Source: Alphaproteobacteria bacterium SO-S41 | Lineage (GTDB): Bacteria > Pseudomonadota > Alphaproteobacteria > Micropepsales > Micropepsaceae | NCBI GenBank assembly: GCA_019670725.1 | Contig: AP024629.1 | Span: 496,001 to 560,000 of the forward strand | DNA length: 64,000 nucleotides | Reading direction: 5' to 3' | Shown here: piece by piece, positions 16,989-25,139 of the stretch | How positions within the stretch are numbered: position 1 is the first letter of the stretch | Layout: the number at the start of each line of letters is the position of its first letter | Notes under the pieces: model-generated | Told to the model about the DNA's origin: nothing | Database searches by the model: none | The model's input: only the letters and a program-made list of their open reading frames with translations | Position numbers and translations under genes: made by a program

Positions 16989-17909
16989 ATGACTCAACCG
17001 ATCACGACCCGCCGCATCGACGCCAATGGCCTGACCTTCGAGGTCGATGAAATCTTGCCGGCGGACGGCACGACGGAACGGCTGGCCCTCTGCCTGCACG
17101 GCTTTCCGGAATCGAAATTCTCATGGCGCTTCCAGATGAAGCTGCTGGCGTCTCTCGGCTACCGCGTCTGGGCGCCGAACCAGCGGGGCTATGGCGCGAG
17201 TTCGCGGCCGAAGGGCATCGCCGCCTACAACATCGACCATCTCGTCGCGGATGTGGAGGCGCTGATCGCGGCGTCGGGCGCGCGCGAGACGTTGCTGGTG
17301 GCGCATGACTGGGGCGCGATCGTCGCGTGGCACTGCGCGATGCGGAAGATCAAGACACTGACCCGCCTCGTCATCATGAACGTGCCGCATCCCGTGCGTT
17401 TCATGGAGGAGATCGCGGTCAACAAGGCGCAGCGGCGCAAGAGCTGGTATGTCGCCTTCTTCCAGATCCCCTTTCTGCCCGAATGGTCGCTGCGGCGACG
17501 CGGCGCGAAGGCCATCGGCGACGTCTTCGTCACCATGGCCGTCGACAAGTCGCGCTTCCCCGAGGACGTCCAGGCCCACTACCGCGCCAATGCCCTCATC
17601 CCCGGCGCGCTCACCGCGATGATCAACTGGTATCGCGCGGCGCGGAAGGCGGGACGGGCCAAGATGGCGCCCGCGCAGAACCGCGTCGAGGTTCCCACCC
17701 TGGTGATCTGGGGCGAGGAGGACAGCGCGCTCGACAAGTCGCTGGTGGCCGGCACCGAGCGTTTCGTGCCCGACCTCACCGTCCGCTTCCTGCCCGGCGT
17801 TTCGCACTGGGTGCAGCAGGAAGCGCCGGAGACGGTCAACACCATGCTGCAGGCCTGGCTGACCGGCGCGTCCGTGCCCGAAGCGCCCGCCAAGGCAACG
17901 CCCGGCTAA
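16989..17909 (+). CDS. Alpha/beta hydrolase, epoxide-hydrolase-like
   Basis: 306 residues. The oxyanion motif is LALCLHGFPESKFSWRFQM, then VWAPNQRGYGASSRP, and the nucleophile Asp is in LLVAHDWGAIVAWHCA (HDWG instead of GxSxG). PTLVIWGEEDSALDKSL supplies the acid region and PGVSHWVQQEAPE the His. This combination is typical of soluble epoxide hydrolases and haloalkane-dehalogenase relatives. No signal peptide. Divergent from the thiolase gene. Confidence 0.85.
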   Translation: MTQPITTRRIDANGLTFEVDEILPADGTTERLALCLHGFPESKFSWRFQMKLLASLGYRVWAPNQRGYGASSRPKGIAAYNIDHLVADVEALIAASGARETLLVAHDWGAIVAWHCAMRKIKTLTRLVIMNVPHPVRFMEEIAVNKAQRRKSWYVAFFQIPFLPEWSLRRRGAKAIGDVFVTMAVDKSRFPEDVQAHYRANALIPGALTAMINWYRAARKAGRAKMAPAQNRVEVPTLVIWGEEDSALDKSLVAGTERFVPDLTVRFLPGVSHWVQQEAPETVNTMLQAWLTGASVPEAPAKATPG

Positions 17910-18000
17910 CCAGTTCACGATGCCGTCAGGCGACAGGCCCTCTCAGGAGGGCGTAAACTTGCTCCCAAGCGCACCCCTTTCCGGTTTCACGGAGTTTCCC

Positions 18001-20127
18001 ATGCATCGTCGCACCTTCCTCAAGACCGCCGCCGCCACCGCCATGCTCGCAGGCTCGACCTTTCCCGGTTTCTCGCTGGCCGCTGCTGCCTCGGGCGATC
18101 CGCTGCTCGATCCCTGGACCGGCGACCATGGCGGCTTCCCGCCCTTCGACAAGATCACCGGCGCGGCGCTGAAGCCGGCGCTGACCAAGGGCATGGAACT
18201 CGCCCGCGCCGACATCGCAGGGATCGCCGACAATGCGGAAGCGCCGAGCTTCGCGAACACGCTGGTGGCGCTGGAACATTCCGGCGCGTCCTATGATCGG
18301 GTCGGCCGCATCTACAACATCTACACCTCCGTTCTGAACGACAAGGAGATGCAGGCGCTGGATGCGGAGATGTCGCCGATCCTCGCGGCCTTCGACGACG
18401 AGATCACCCAGAACGAAAAGCTCTTCGCGCGCATCAAGGCGGTCTATGACGGACGCGAGAGCGCGGGCCTGACGCCGGAACAGCTGCGCCTCGTCGAGAC
18501 CGTCTATCGCAACTATGTCCGCTATGGCGCGGCGCTGGGCGCGACGGAGAAGGCGCGGCTGAAGGACCTCAACCAGCAGCTCGCGACGCTCTACACCAAG
18601 TTCGGCCAGAACGTGCTGGCGGACGAAGAGAACGATGCGCTGATCCTGGAGAGCGAAGCCGATCTCGAAGGTCTCTCCGACAGCCTGAAGGCGGCGGCGA
18701 AGGCCTCGGCCGAGGCGCGCAGCCAGGCCGGCAAGTGGCTGATCGCCAATACCCGCTCGTCGATGGAACCGTTCCTCACCTTCTCCACCCGCCGCGACCT
18801 TCGCGAGAAGGGCTGGCGCATGTGGGTCGGGCGCGGCGACAAGGGCGGCGCCACCGACAACAAGACGGTCATCTCGGACATTCTGGTGCTGCGCTCCGAA
18901 CGCGCGAAGCTGCTGGGCTTCCCCACCCACGCGCACTGGGCCACCGACAACAACATGGCGAAGACGCCGGATGCCGCGCTGGACCTGATGATGAAGGTTT
19001 GGACGCCGGCTGCCGCGCGCGCCCGGGTCGAGATCGCCGACATGCAGGCCATCGCCGACGCCGAGAAGGCGGGCTTCGCGATCGAGGCGTGGGACTACCG
19101 CTTCTATGCGGAAAAGGTGCGCAAGGCGAAGTACGACATCGATGAGAACGAGGTGAAGCCGTACCTGCAGCTCGACAAGATCCGCGAGGGCATGTTCTGG
19201 GCCTGCGGCGAACTCTACGGCCTGAAGTTCACGAAGCTTGAGGGCATCCCCGTCTATCACGCCGACGTCACGGTCTATGAGGTGTCGCGCGACGGCAAGC
19301 GCGTGGGCCTGTGGTACTTCGACCCCTATGCCCGCGGCGGCAAGCGCAGCGGTGCGTGGATGAACTCGTACCGCACGCAGGAGCGCGTCACCGAGGAAGT
19401 GACGCCGATCGTTTCGAACAATTCCAACTTCGTGCCGGGCGCGGCCGGCGCGCCGGTGCTGATGTCGTGGGACGACGCCTCGACCATGTTCCACGAGTTC
19501 GGCCACGCGCTGCACGGCCTCAACTCCAACGTCACCTATCCGACGCTGGCGGGCACCGCCGTCAAACGCGATTTCGTGGAGTTCCCCAGCCAGATCAACG
19601 AACACTGGCTGCCGACGCCCGAGGTCCTCAACAAGTTCGCGACCCATGCCGAAACGGGCCAGCCGATGCCGGCCGAGCTGCTCGCCAAGATCAACGCGGC
19701 GAAGAACTCGAACCAGGGCTTCGTCACGGTCGAATATCTCTCCTCCGCGATCTACGACATGAAGATCCATCTCGCGGCGACGGCGGAGACCAAGATCGAC
19801 CCGGACGCGTTCGAGAAGAGCTGCATGGACGAGCTGGGCATGCCCAAGGAGATCGTCATGCGCCATCGCCCGACCCAGTTCGGGCACACGTTCAGCGGCG
19901 ACGGCTATTCGGCGGGCTATTACGTCTATCTGTGGGCCGATGCGCTGACCGCCGATGCGTTCGGCGTGTTCGAGGAGAAGGGCGCCTATGACAAGGCGAC
20001 GGCCAAGAGCTTCCTCGACAACATTCTGAGCGTCGGCAACTCGATCCCGCCGGACGAGGCGTTCCGCCGCTTCCGGGGCCGCGATGTCGACACCCAGGCG
20101 CTGATGCGCGATCGCGGCTTCGCGTAA
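18001..20127 (+). CDS. M3 family metallopeptidase (peptidyl-dipeptidase Dcp-like), Tat-exported
   Basis: 708 residues. The N-terminus MHRRTFLKTAAATAMLAGST has a twin-arginine motif (RRTFLK), so it is probably exported folded to the periplasm. The zinc site is in ASTMFHEFGHALHGLNSNVT near residue 500. FSGDGYSAGYYVYLWADALT is the conserved C-terminal block. It should remove dipeptides or oligopeptides from peptide C-termini. ATG 18001 is chosen because it starts the Tat signal; the frame upstream to 17920 is not signal-like. Confidence 0.9.
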   Translation: MHRRTFLKTAAATAMLAGSTFPGFSLAAAASGDPLLDPWTGDHGGFPPFDKITGAALKPALTKGMELARADIAGIADNAEAPSFANTLVALEHSGASYDRVGRIYNIYTSVLNDKEMQALDAEMSPILAAFDDEITQNEKLFARIKAVYDGRESAGLTPEQLRLVETVYRNYVRYGAALGATEKARLKDLNQQLATLYTKFGQNVLADEENDALILESEADLEGLSDSLKAAAKASAEARSQAGKWLIANTRSSMEPFLTFSTRRDLREKGWRMWVGRGDKGGATDNKTVISDILVLRSERAKLLGFPTHAHWATDNNMAKTPDAALDLMMKVWTPAAARARVEIADMQAIADAEKAGFAIEAWDYRFYAEKVRKAKYDIDENEVKPYLQLDKIREGMFWACGELYGLKFTKLEGIPVYHADVTVYEVSRDGKRVGLWYFDPYARGGKRSGAWMNSYRTQERVTEEVTPIVSNNSNFVPGAAGAPVLMSWDDASTMFHEFGHALHGLNSNVTYPTLAGTAVKRDFVEFPSQINEHWLPTPEVLNKFATHAETGQPMPAELLAKINAAKNSNQGFVTVEYLSSAIYDMKIHLAATAETKIDPDAFEKSCMDELGMPKEIVMRHRPTQFGHTFSGDGYSAGYYVYLWADALTADAFGVFEEKGAYDKATAKSFLDNILSVGNSIPPDEAFRRFRGRDVDTQALMRDRGFA

Positions 20128-20197
20128 TACGAACAGTCATCGCCGGAAGGGCTGGGCCTAAAGGAACGGGTAAGGGCGCGCGGCCTAGCTTCGCGCG

Positions 20198-20827
20198 ATG
20201 CCGCCAGCCCGTACCCGCTCCCAGCGCCTCGCCGTCGCGCGCCCGCGCCGCCGCCGTTCCACCGCGCGCGGCTGGATGCGCGCGCGGCTCGGCATGCCGG
20301 GCTGGGCGGTTATCGCGCTCGTCGCCGTCATTTTCGCCGTCGTGAAATGGCTCGGCCTGCCCGCCCAGGTCGCCGATGCTGTGAAGGGCGCGCCCGAACG
20401 CTTCGACGTCATGGGCACGGCCCGCATCACCGACGGCGACACGCTGCGCATCGGCGACCGGCGCATTCGGCTGAACGCGATCGATGCGCCGGAATCGAAG
20501 CAGCTGTGCGGCGCCGCACCCGGCGCGCGCAAGGATGTCGCGTGCGGTGCCCGATCCCGCGACGAACTCGCCAAGCTGATCGGCACCGGCGATGTCGCCT
20601 GCACCGCCGAGGGCGAGGACAAATACGGCCGCCTGCTCGCGACCTGCTATGCGGGCCGCACCAATCTCAACCGCGCGATGGTCAGGGCCGGCTGGGCGCT
20701 CGCCTATCGGCGCTATTCCGACCGCTACGTGCTCGACGAGATGCAGGCCCAGGCCGACGGCGCTGGCCTCTGGGCGCTCGACTTCGAGACGCCGGAAGAC
20801 TGGCGCCGCACGGCCGCCTCTCAGTAA
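20198..20827 (+). CDS. Membrane-anchored thermonuclease (SNase-like) family protein
   Basis: 209 residues. An Arg-rich cytoplasmic N-terminus precedes one transmembrane helix (AVIALVAVIFAVVKWL). The SNase domain has TARITDGDTLRIGDRRIRLN then IDAPESKQLCG, EDKYGRLLATCYAG, LNRAMVRAGWALAY and a terminal ADGAGLWALDF. The catalytic Asp/Arg pattern looks intact. It is probably a periplasm-facing, Ca-dependent nuclease tethered to the inner membrane. Single gene. Confidence 0.88.
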   Translation: MPPARTRSQRLAVARPRRRRSTARGWMRARLGMPGWAVIALVAVIFAVVKWLGLPAQVADAVKGAPERFDVMGTARITDGDTLRIGDRRIRLNAIDAPESKQLCGAAPGARKDVACGARSRDELAKLIGTGDVACTAEGEDKYGRLLATCYAGRTNLNRAMVRAGWALAYRRYSDRYVLDEMQAQADGAGLWALDFETPEDWRRTAASQ

Positions 20828-20830
20828 CGC

Positions 20831-20856
20831 GGAACCCGGCGGCCCCTCCGGCGGTT
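20831..20856 (+). promoter_or_regulatory. Candidate EcfG-type promoter
   Basis: GGAAC at 20831-20835, 17 bases, then GGTT at 20853-20856. One mismatch to the GGAAC-N16/17-CGTT consensus. It lies 47 bases before the ATG of a 27-residue membrane peptide. Confidence 0.4.
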
Positions 20857-20903
20857 AGCTCTCCATGAAACGGGCATCGCCCGCCCGGAACACGGAGAGT
20901 GCC

Positions 20904-20987
20904 ATGTCCACTGAAACCCTGCTGCTCATCATCCTCATCGTCCTGCTGATCGGCGGCGGCGGCTGGGGCTATAGCCGCTGGCGCTGA
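20904..20987 (+). CDS. 27-residue single-span membrane peptide
   Basis: ATG at 20904 after GGAGAG. It starts MSTETLLLIILIVLLIGGGG and ends WGYSRWR, a single hydrophobic helix with a Trp/Arg tail. It resembles the N-terminal half of the very short Gly-rich membrane proteins grouped as DUF3309, but is shorter than their usual ~50 residues. Below the length of most gene finders. The stress-promoter match upstream and the good ribosome site support it. Confidence 0.55.
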   Translation: MSTETLLLIILIVLLIGGGGWGYSRWR

Positions 20988-21054
20988 GGCGCGGCCGGCG
21001 CTCAACGACGCCGCAGCTTCCAGTTGCAGACATTGGTAAATCTGTAACTCCAAC

Positions 21055-21078
21055 GGGTGTGGGGAAAATCCCCCACCC
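21055..21078 (+). other. Hairpin in AT-richer intergenic region
   Basis: GGGTG-T-GGGG (21055-21064) pairs with CCCC...CACCC (21070-21078) with one bulged T. It may end the small-peptide transcript, but there is no T run. The surrounding 20988-21230 gap is clearly lower in GC than its neighbours and holds no other ORF I can support. Confidence 0.35.
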
Positions 21079-21103
21079 TTCGAAAAGCGAAAGAAATCGG
21101 CTT

Positions 21104-21132
21104 TTGAACAGACGAAAGATATAGTCTATTAC
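21104..21132 (+). promoter_or_regulatory. Sigma-70-like promoter for the Cys-rich protein
   Basis: -35 TTGAAC (21104-21109), a 17-base spacer, -10 TATTAC (21127-21132), about 100 bases before the ATG at 21231. It sits in an AT-rich stretch. No operator recognised. Confidence 0.4.
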
Positions 21133-21230
21133 AATCTAGGATTGGCCTCTGCGACAATTCAACCTTTGATAAGTGAGGGCCTGGATCACACGCTTTGGTG
21201 CGCGCTGCGCATAACAAAGGGGATGATCCA

Positions 21231-21932
21231 ATGGCTGATTTTACAATCGCGGATGCACTCAAGAGCCGAGGCGCCGTAACGCTCTATGGGCGTGCGGTGA
21301 GTGGCATCGACGATGCCTCACAGATTATCGCAGTCGAACCGGTCAAGGGAATCGACGGCAAGATTTCAACGCCGCCGGCCACACTGGCGCTAATACGGGC
21401 GTTCTCGTGGGGCAGCTATTGTCGCCCTCTCCCGATACCAATTCTGCTGATTCTGCCCGGCGCCGGTGAGGAGCTGAAGCAGGATGACAAATGCGGTCGC
21501 AAGGGCGAGACGTTCTGGACGACCGGCTCGAATTCCGACATTGCCCACGTCGCTATCACCAACGGTGCCGCGTTCGAGCTGCTCGGCGACATCGAATCCC
21601 GTGGCATTGACGGCGGTATCGGCATCGAGAATCCGCGCTTCGACGGCAGCCGACTCTGCGCGACCATCCACTTCTGGGGCAAGATCGAAGTCTTCGGCGC
21701 CAGCGCCAGCATCGATGAACGCGTGCCCGTTTGCATCCCTCTGGAGGGCTGCCACACCGTGTGGGACGCGGGGATCGCGCGCGTCGAGGTCTGCTTCCGC
21801 GCACCGTCGTCACTCTGCGCCAAGGTCTGCGTCGGCAAATGGGGCCTGGAGAAGTGCTGGGATGCCTGCGTGAACATTCCCCTGCTTCAGGGGTCGCCGA
21901 CCCCTGCGCCCAAGGAGTGCGGCTGCCATTAG
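21231..21932 (+). CDS. Cysteine-rich protein of unknown function (233 aa, 12 Cys)
   Basis: The ATG follows AAAGGGG. It starts MADFTIADALKSRGAVTLYG, with no signal peptide. The middle has a short Pro/Leu-rich hydrophobic stretch (SYCRPLPIPILLILPGAG). The C-terminal half holds nine of twelve cysteines: RLCATIHFWG, ERVPVCIPLEGC, ARVEVCFR, SLCAKVCVGKWGLEKCWDAC and a terminal KECGCH. Cysteine spacing is compatible with metal binding or, if exported by an unseen route, disulfides. I do not recognise a family. A strong terminator follows, so it is monocistronic. Confidence 0.65.
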   Translation: MADFTIADALKSRGAVTLYGRAVSGIDDASQIIAVEPVKGIDGKISTPPATLALIRAFSWGSYCRPLPIPILLILPGAGEELKQDDKCGRKGETFWTTGSNSDIAHVAITNGAAFELLGDIESRGIDGGIGIENPRFDGSRLCATIHFWGKIEVFGASASIDERVPVCIPLEGCHTVWDAGIARVEVCFRAPSSLCAKVCVGKWGLEKCWDACVNIPLLQGSPTPAPKECGCH

Positions 21933-21961
21933 GCGCTTCGCCGACGACGCATCTAACCATC

Positions 21962-21988
21962 AAGCCGGCTGAGCGCCTCAGCCGGCTT
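21962..21988 (+). terminator. Terminator after the Cys-rich gene
   Basis: A perfect 12-bp stem (21962-21973 with 21977-21988), 3-nt loop CGC, ending in TTGTG. It lies 30 bases after the stop. Confidence 0.65.
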
Positions 21989-22040
21989 GTGCGTTCGTGC
22001 CGTCGCCAGGGCGCGCGCGAGTTCGTAGACTGGCCGCCGC

Positions 22041-22303
22041 ACCCATGTGATGGCGCATGTCGCCTATCTGCAGGACCTGCTGAAAGAGGGTGTTCTGCGC
22101 GCCTCCGGCCCCTTTGTGGGCACGCCAGTCAAATCCGCCTGCTGATCATGGCCGCCCCGGACCGCCCGGCGCTGGAGACCCTCATCGCCCGCGACCCCTT
22201 CGCCATCCACGGCCTCATCGCCGACATGACCATCACCGAATGGGACCCGATCTTCGGCGTCTTCAACACGGAGTCGAGCATGCCTGGGCAGATGCAGGGG
22301 TGA
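22041..22303 (+). pseudogene. Frameshifted, N-terminally truncated YciI family protein
   Basis: Frame one reads MAHVAYLQDLLKEGVLRASG then PFVGTPVKSA and hits a stop at 22143. A second frame continues at once with LLIMAAPDRPALETLIARDP, then FAIHGLIADMTITEWDPIF. Together they form one continuous YciI-like domain. Adding one C in the run near 22139 (GCC-CTG) restores the frame, so a single-base deletion explains it. The usual first ~20 residues are also missing: an in-frame TAG lies at 22026-22028, upstream of the conserved block. A sequencing error could explain the frameshift but not the missing N-terminus. Confidence 0.7.
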
Positions 22304-22328
22304 GGCCGGGTGAAGCCAAGCCTCTCGC

Positions 22329-22724
22329 CTAGTTCAGCGCCGCTTCGATCTCGGCGGTTGAGTGGTTGGTCAGGTCCTTGTTCAGCGAACGTACGACCGC
22401 CGCTTCGACGGTCTTGTGCATGGTCTGACGCAGTTCGCCCAGCGTGCGCGGGTCGGCGACGAGGACGAGGGCGTCATAGTTGCCCGCTTCCTTCATCACG
22501 AACAGGCGATGCGCCAGCTGCTTGGCGAAGGTCGCCTCATCGGTCTGGTGCGGGGTCTGGTCGTTGGGGCGCGAGCCCGAGGGGCCTTCGCCGGCGAGGT
22601 TCTTGGGCGTCAGGCGTTCCTCCTCGCGCAGCGAAACCGGGCCGTTCGGCGCGGTGTTGCGCAGGAAAATCGCCTTCTGGCCGTCGGCAACGACGATCAG
22701 GGCCTTGGCGGGGATAAGGGTCAT
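22329..22724 (-). CDS. Host attachment family protein
   Basis: 131 residues starting MTLIPAKALIVVADGQKAIF. It has the pattern of the Host_attach family: an N-terminal strand with VVADGQKAIFLRN, a Gln/Asp-rich variable middle, FAKQLAHRLFVMKEAGNYDA, LVLVADPRTLGELRQTMH and a terminal NKDLTNHSTAEIEAAL. The family is named from Agrobacterium attachment mutants; its real function may be translation-related, like baeRF/eRF1-fold proteins. The start is fixed by homology. Confidence 0.85.
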   Translation of the reverse strand: MTLIPAKALIVVADGQKAIFLRNTAPNGPVSLREEERLTPKNLAGEGPSGSRPNDQTPHQTDEATFAKQLAHRLFVMKEAGNYDALVLVADPRTLGELRQTMHKTVEAAVVRSLNKDLTNHSTAEIEAALN

Positions 22725-22835
22725 GGAAATCTCCGGGAGGGGCGAGCGGGCGTAAAGACGCCGCTCTGCGGCCGCCGCGTGTGCGGCAGGCCCAGAGGTA
22801 ATGCGCCGGGCAGCGATTGTGTCCGCTCTGCACGC

Positions 22836-23090
22836 ATGCGCACCACGTCCTACAGCGAACTTCGCAAGACCCTCGCGGCCCAGCTCGATCAGGTGACCGA
22901 CGACCACGAGCCGGTCATCATCACCCGCGATCGCGGCAAGCCGGCCGCCGTGCTGATGAGTCTTGAGGACTTCGCCTCCTATGAGGAGACGCAGCATCTG
23001 CTGAAAAGCCCGGCTAATGCCGCGCGGTTGATGGAGTCGATCGCTGAGCTTGCGGCAGGCGGTGGTAAAAAGCGGACACTCGCCGAGTGA
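22836..23090 (+). CDS. yefM: Type II antitoxin, YefM/Phd family
   Basis: 84 residues. MRTTSYSELRKTLAAQLDQV then EPVIITRDRGKPAAVLMSLE and FASYEETQHLLKSPANAARL is a complete YefM pattern: an N-terminal DNA-binding/dimer fold and a C-terminal toxin-binding helix. It should neutralise the RNase encoded next and autorepress the pair. It overlaps the toxin start by GTGA, ensuring coupled translation. Confidence 0.92.
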   Translation: MRTTSYSELRKTLAAQLDQVTDDHEPVIITRDRGKPAAVLMSLEDFASYEETQHLLKSPANAARLMESIAELAAGGGKKRTLAE

Positions 23091-23341
23091 ACCTGCTCTT
23101 CAGCGCGCAAGCGTGGGAGGATTACCTTTACTGGCAATCCCACGACCGCAAGCTGCCGGAGCGGATCAACGGTCTCATCAAGGAAGCTTCACGCACGCCG
23201 TTCCAGGGCACCGGCAAACCCGAACCCCTGCGCGGCGCCCTCTCAGGCTGGTTGTCCCGCCGGATCACGCAGGAGCACCGGCTGGTCTACAAGCCGACGG
23301 AGGACGGGCTTATGATCGCGCAGTGCCGGTATCACTACTAA
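23087..23341 (+). CDS. yoeB: Type II toxin, Txe/YoeB family mRNA interferase
   Basis: 84 residues from GTG 23087. MNLLFSAQAWEDYLYWQSHD, then KLPERINGLIKEASRTPFQG, GKPEPLRGALSGWLSRRITQ and EHRLVYKPTEDGLMIAQCRY-HY. Catalytic Glu, Arg and the terminal His-Tyr of YoeB are all present, so it should be an active ribosome-dependent endoribonuclease. Usual family length. Confidence 0.92.
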   Translation: MNLLFSAQAWEDYLYWQSHDRKLPERINGLIKEASRTPFQGTGKPEPLRGALSGWLSRRITQEHRLVYKPTEDGLMIAQCRYHY

Positions 23342-23355
23342 ATACTCGGAGGCGC

Positions 23356-24270
23356 ATGTTCAGATTGATCGGCCGTCTTCTGGGAAGAACGGGTTCACCT
23401 CCGCCCTACCATGCCTTCACAAAGCGATGGGACTGGATCGCGGAGGCGTCAGATGTTCTGGCCTGGAACGATCCATCGCGGTCCCGTTCCATGGGGCGCA
23501 AGCTTCCTCCGAGCTACGCGCCTAGGCTTGAAAATCCTGAACCTGCAATACGCGAGGGACAGGACGCAGTAGCGAACTTACTCGAACGCTGGGCGAGCGG
23601 CCATGGGCTCGGTAATAAGCCGCTGGTCACCGTTCTTGTCGATCATTCCGGGTCCATGGTCGACGGGCCAGCGCAAGTAGCGGCTATCTCGTCACAGCTG
23701 ATAGGCGACCTGTGCGAACGGCTGGGTTTGGCGTTCGAGATTTTGGGGTTCACGACATCGACATGGAAAGGCGGCGAAGCGTTCGTTGATTGGAAGAGGC
23801 GATGGCGGCCCAAGCATCCTGGGCGTCTCAACGATCTGCTTCACATCATTTACCAGGATGCGAACGTGCCACGCCCGAGTTGGCGCTGCGATCTGAAGCT
23901 GATGGCGGAGCGCTGGGTGCTAAAGGAGAATATTGACGGGGAAGCGCTTGAATGGGCTTGGCAGCGAGCTCAGGCCTTCGCGCCGTCTACCTGGCTTTGC
24001 GTCGTCATCAGCGATGGCGCGCCGGTCGATGACGCGACGATTTTGGCGAATGGCGACACCTCGACGAACTGGTATCTTCAGCAGCATCTGGAATCAGTCA
24101 TTGCGCGCATGAGCGGGTTGACGTCGGTCCGCCTCGGTGGTCTCGGCCTGCTTCATAAGGTGCCTTGGTATCCCCGGAACGTGGAGGCCAAGGACCTGGA
24201 AGAGGTTCCCGCCGCGGCCATTCACTTGCTGGAGCAATTAATCTGGCAAGACGAACAGGCCCCATCTTAG
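23356..24270 (+). CDS. Orphan CobT-like VWA domain protein
   Basis: 304 residues. The C-terminal two-thirds closely follows the VWA domain of aerobic cobaltochelatase CobT: MIDAS in LVTVLVDHSGSM (about residues 96-101), then EILGFTTSTWKGGEAF, HPGRLNDLLHIIYQDAN, LKENIDGEALEWAWQRAQ and VVISDGAPVDDATILANG. CobT is normally about 600 residues; the acidic N-terminal half is missing and replaced by ~90 residues of unknown type. No CobN, CobS or other AAA partner is nearby. It starts 14 bases after the YoeB stop. Codon use is less GC-biased than in the flanks, suggesting transfer. Confidence 0.8.
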   Translation: MFRLIGRLLGRTGSPPPYHAFTKRWDWIAEASDVLAWNDPSRSRSMGRKLPPSYAPRLENPEPAIREGQDAVANLLERWASGHGLGNKPLVTVLVDHSGSMVDGPAQVAAISSQLIGDLCERLGLAFEILGFTTSTWKGGEAFVDWKRRWRPKHPGRLNDLLHIIYQDANVPRPSWRCDLKLMAERWVLKENIDGEALEWAWQRAQAFAPSTWLCVVISDGAPVDDATILANGDTSTNWYLQQHLESVIARMSGLTSVRLGGLGLLHKVPWYPRNVEAKDLEEVPAAAIHLLEQLIWQDEQAPS

Positions 24271-24427
24271 GGCGGCTCCCTTGCACTCCGCCCCCTCATC
24301 CTGTATCTCCGCGCGCTCTTATGGGGCGGCCCGGCCTAAAGGACATGCCGTGGCGGCCCTCAATGCACGGATTTTTGGCGGTTTTCCGCCTTAAGCCATC
24401 CGGGCTCTCAACACTGAGAGGTGCGAA

Positions 24428-24628
24428 ATGTCCAAGCTGAAGACGAAGTCAGGCGCCAAAAAGCGCTTCAAATTCACCGCGTCTGGAAAAGTGAAGTCGG
24501 GCGTCGCTGGCAAGCGTCACCGCCTGTCGAGCCATAACGGCGACTACATCCGCACGCAGCGCGGCACCAAGGTGCTCTCGGATAGCGAGACCCTGCGCGT
24601 CGCCTTGTGGATGCCCTACGCCCGCTAA
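24428..24628 (+). CDS. rpmI: 50S ribosomal protein L35
   Basis: 66 residues: [20 protein letters not shown] then [20 protein letters not shown]. The C-terminus [11 protein letters not shown] is normal for the family. Followed by rplT, the conserved order. The 157-base leader has a small hairpin (GGCGG-TTTT-CCGCC, 24378-24391) just upstream. Confidence 0.97.
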   Translation: MSKLKTKSGAKKRFKFTASGKVKSGVAGKRHRLSSHNGDYIRTQRGTKVLSDSETLRVALWMPYAR

Positions 24629-24664
24629 CGGCGAACCAGACCGAAGAATTCGAGGAGCTAGAAT

Positions 24665-25063
24665 ATGTCACGCGTCAAGCGGGGCGTTACGTCCCACGCC
24701 AAGCACAAGAAGATCCTGAAGGCCGCCAAGGGCTTTTACGGCCGCCGCAAGAACACGATCCGCACGGCCAAGGCCGCCGTCGATCGCGCCGGCACCAACG
24801 CCTATATCGGCCGCAAGCTGCGCAAGCGCGACTTCCGCGGCCTGTGGATCCAGCGCATCAACGCCGCGGTCCGCGAGGTTTCGCCGAGCATGACCTATGC
24901 GCGATTTATCGACGGCCTCGCCAAGGCTGGCATCGGCGTCGACCGGAAGATCCTGTCCGACCTCGCGATCACCCAGCCCGAGGCCTTCAAGGCGCTCGTG
25001 GACCAGGCTGCCGCTGCCGTGAAGGCCGCGGCCGACGCCCGTCCGGCGGCTGCTGCCGCCTGA
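24665..25063 (+). CDS. rplT: 50S ribosomal protein L20
   Basis: 132 residues: [20 protein letters not shown] then [19 protein letters not shown], and [20 protein letters not shown]. It binds 23S rRNA early in assembly. The C-terminus carries a ~14-residue Ala-rich extension beyond the usual ~118. Confidence 0.97.
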   Translation: MSRVKRGVTSHAKHKKILKAAKGFYGRRKNTIRTAKAAVDRAGTNAYIGRKLRKRDFRGLWIQRINAAVREVSPSMTYARFIDGLAKAGIGVDRKILSDLAITQPEAFKALVDQAAAAVKAAADARPAAAAA

Positions 25064-25089
25064 TTTGCGGGTCTGGTCCGAAGGGCCGT

Positions 25090-25110
25090 CTGCGGGGTAA
25101 CACCCCGCAG
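25090..25110 (+). other. Stable hairpin between rplT and pheS
   Basis: A 9-bp perfect stem (25090-25098 with 25102-25110) and loop AAC. No T tract, so it may attenuate partially or mark an RNA processing site rather than terminate. No Phe-rich leader ORF is visible. Confidence 0.4.
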
Positions 25111-25139
25111 CGGCAGATGATTCTTCCCCAGGACAGACC

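Noticed and set aside
17926-19887. 653-codon open frame on the minus strand
   Set aside because: Antisense to the M3 peptidase with its HEFGH site; Arg/Leu-rich shadow.
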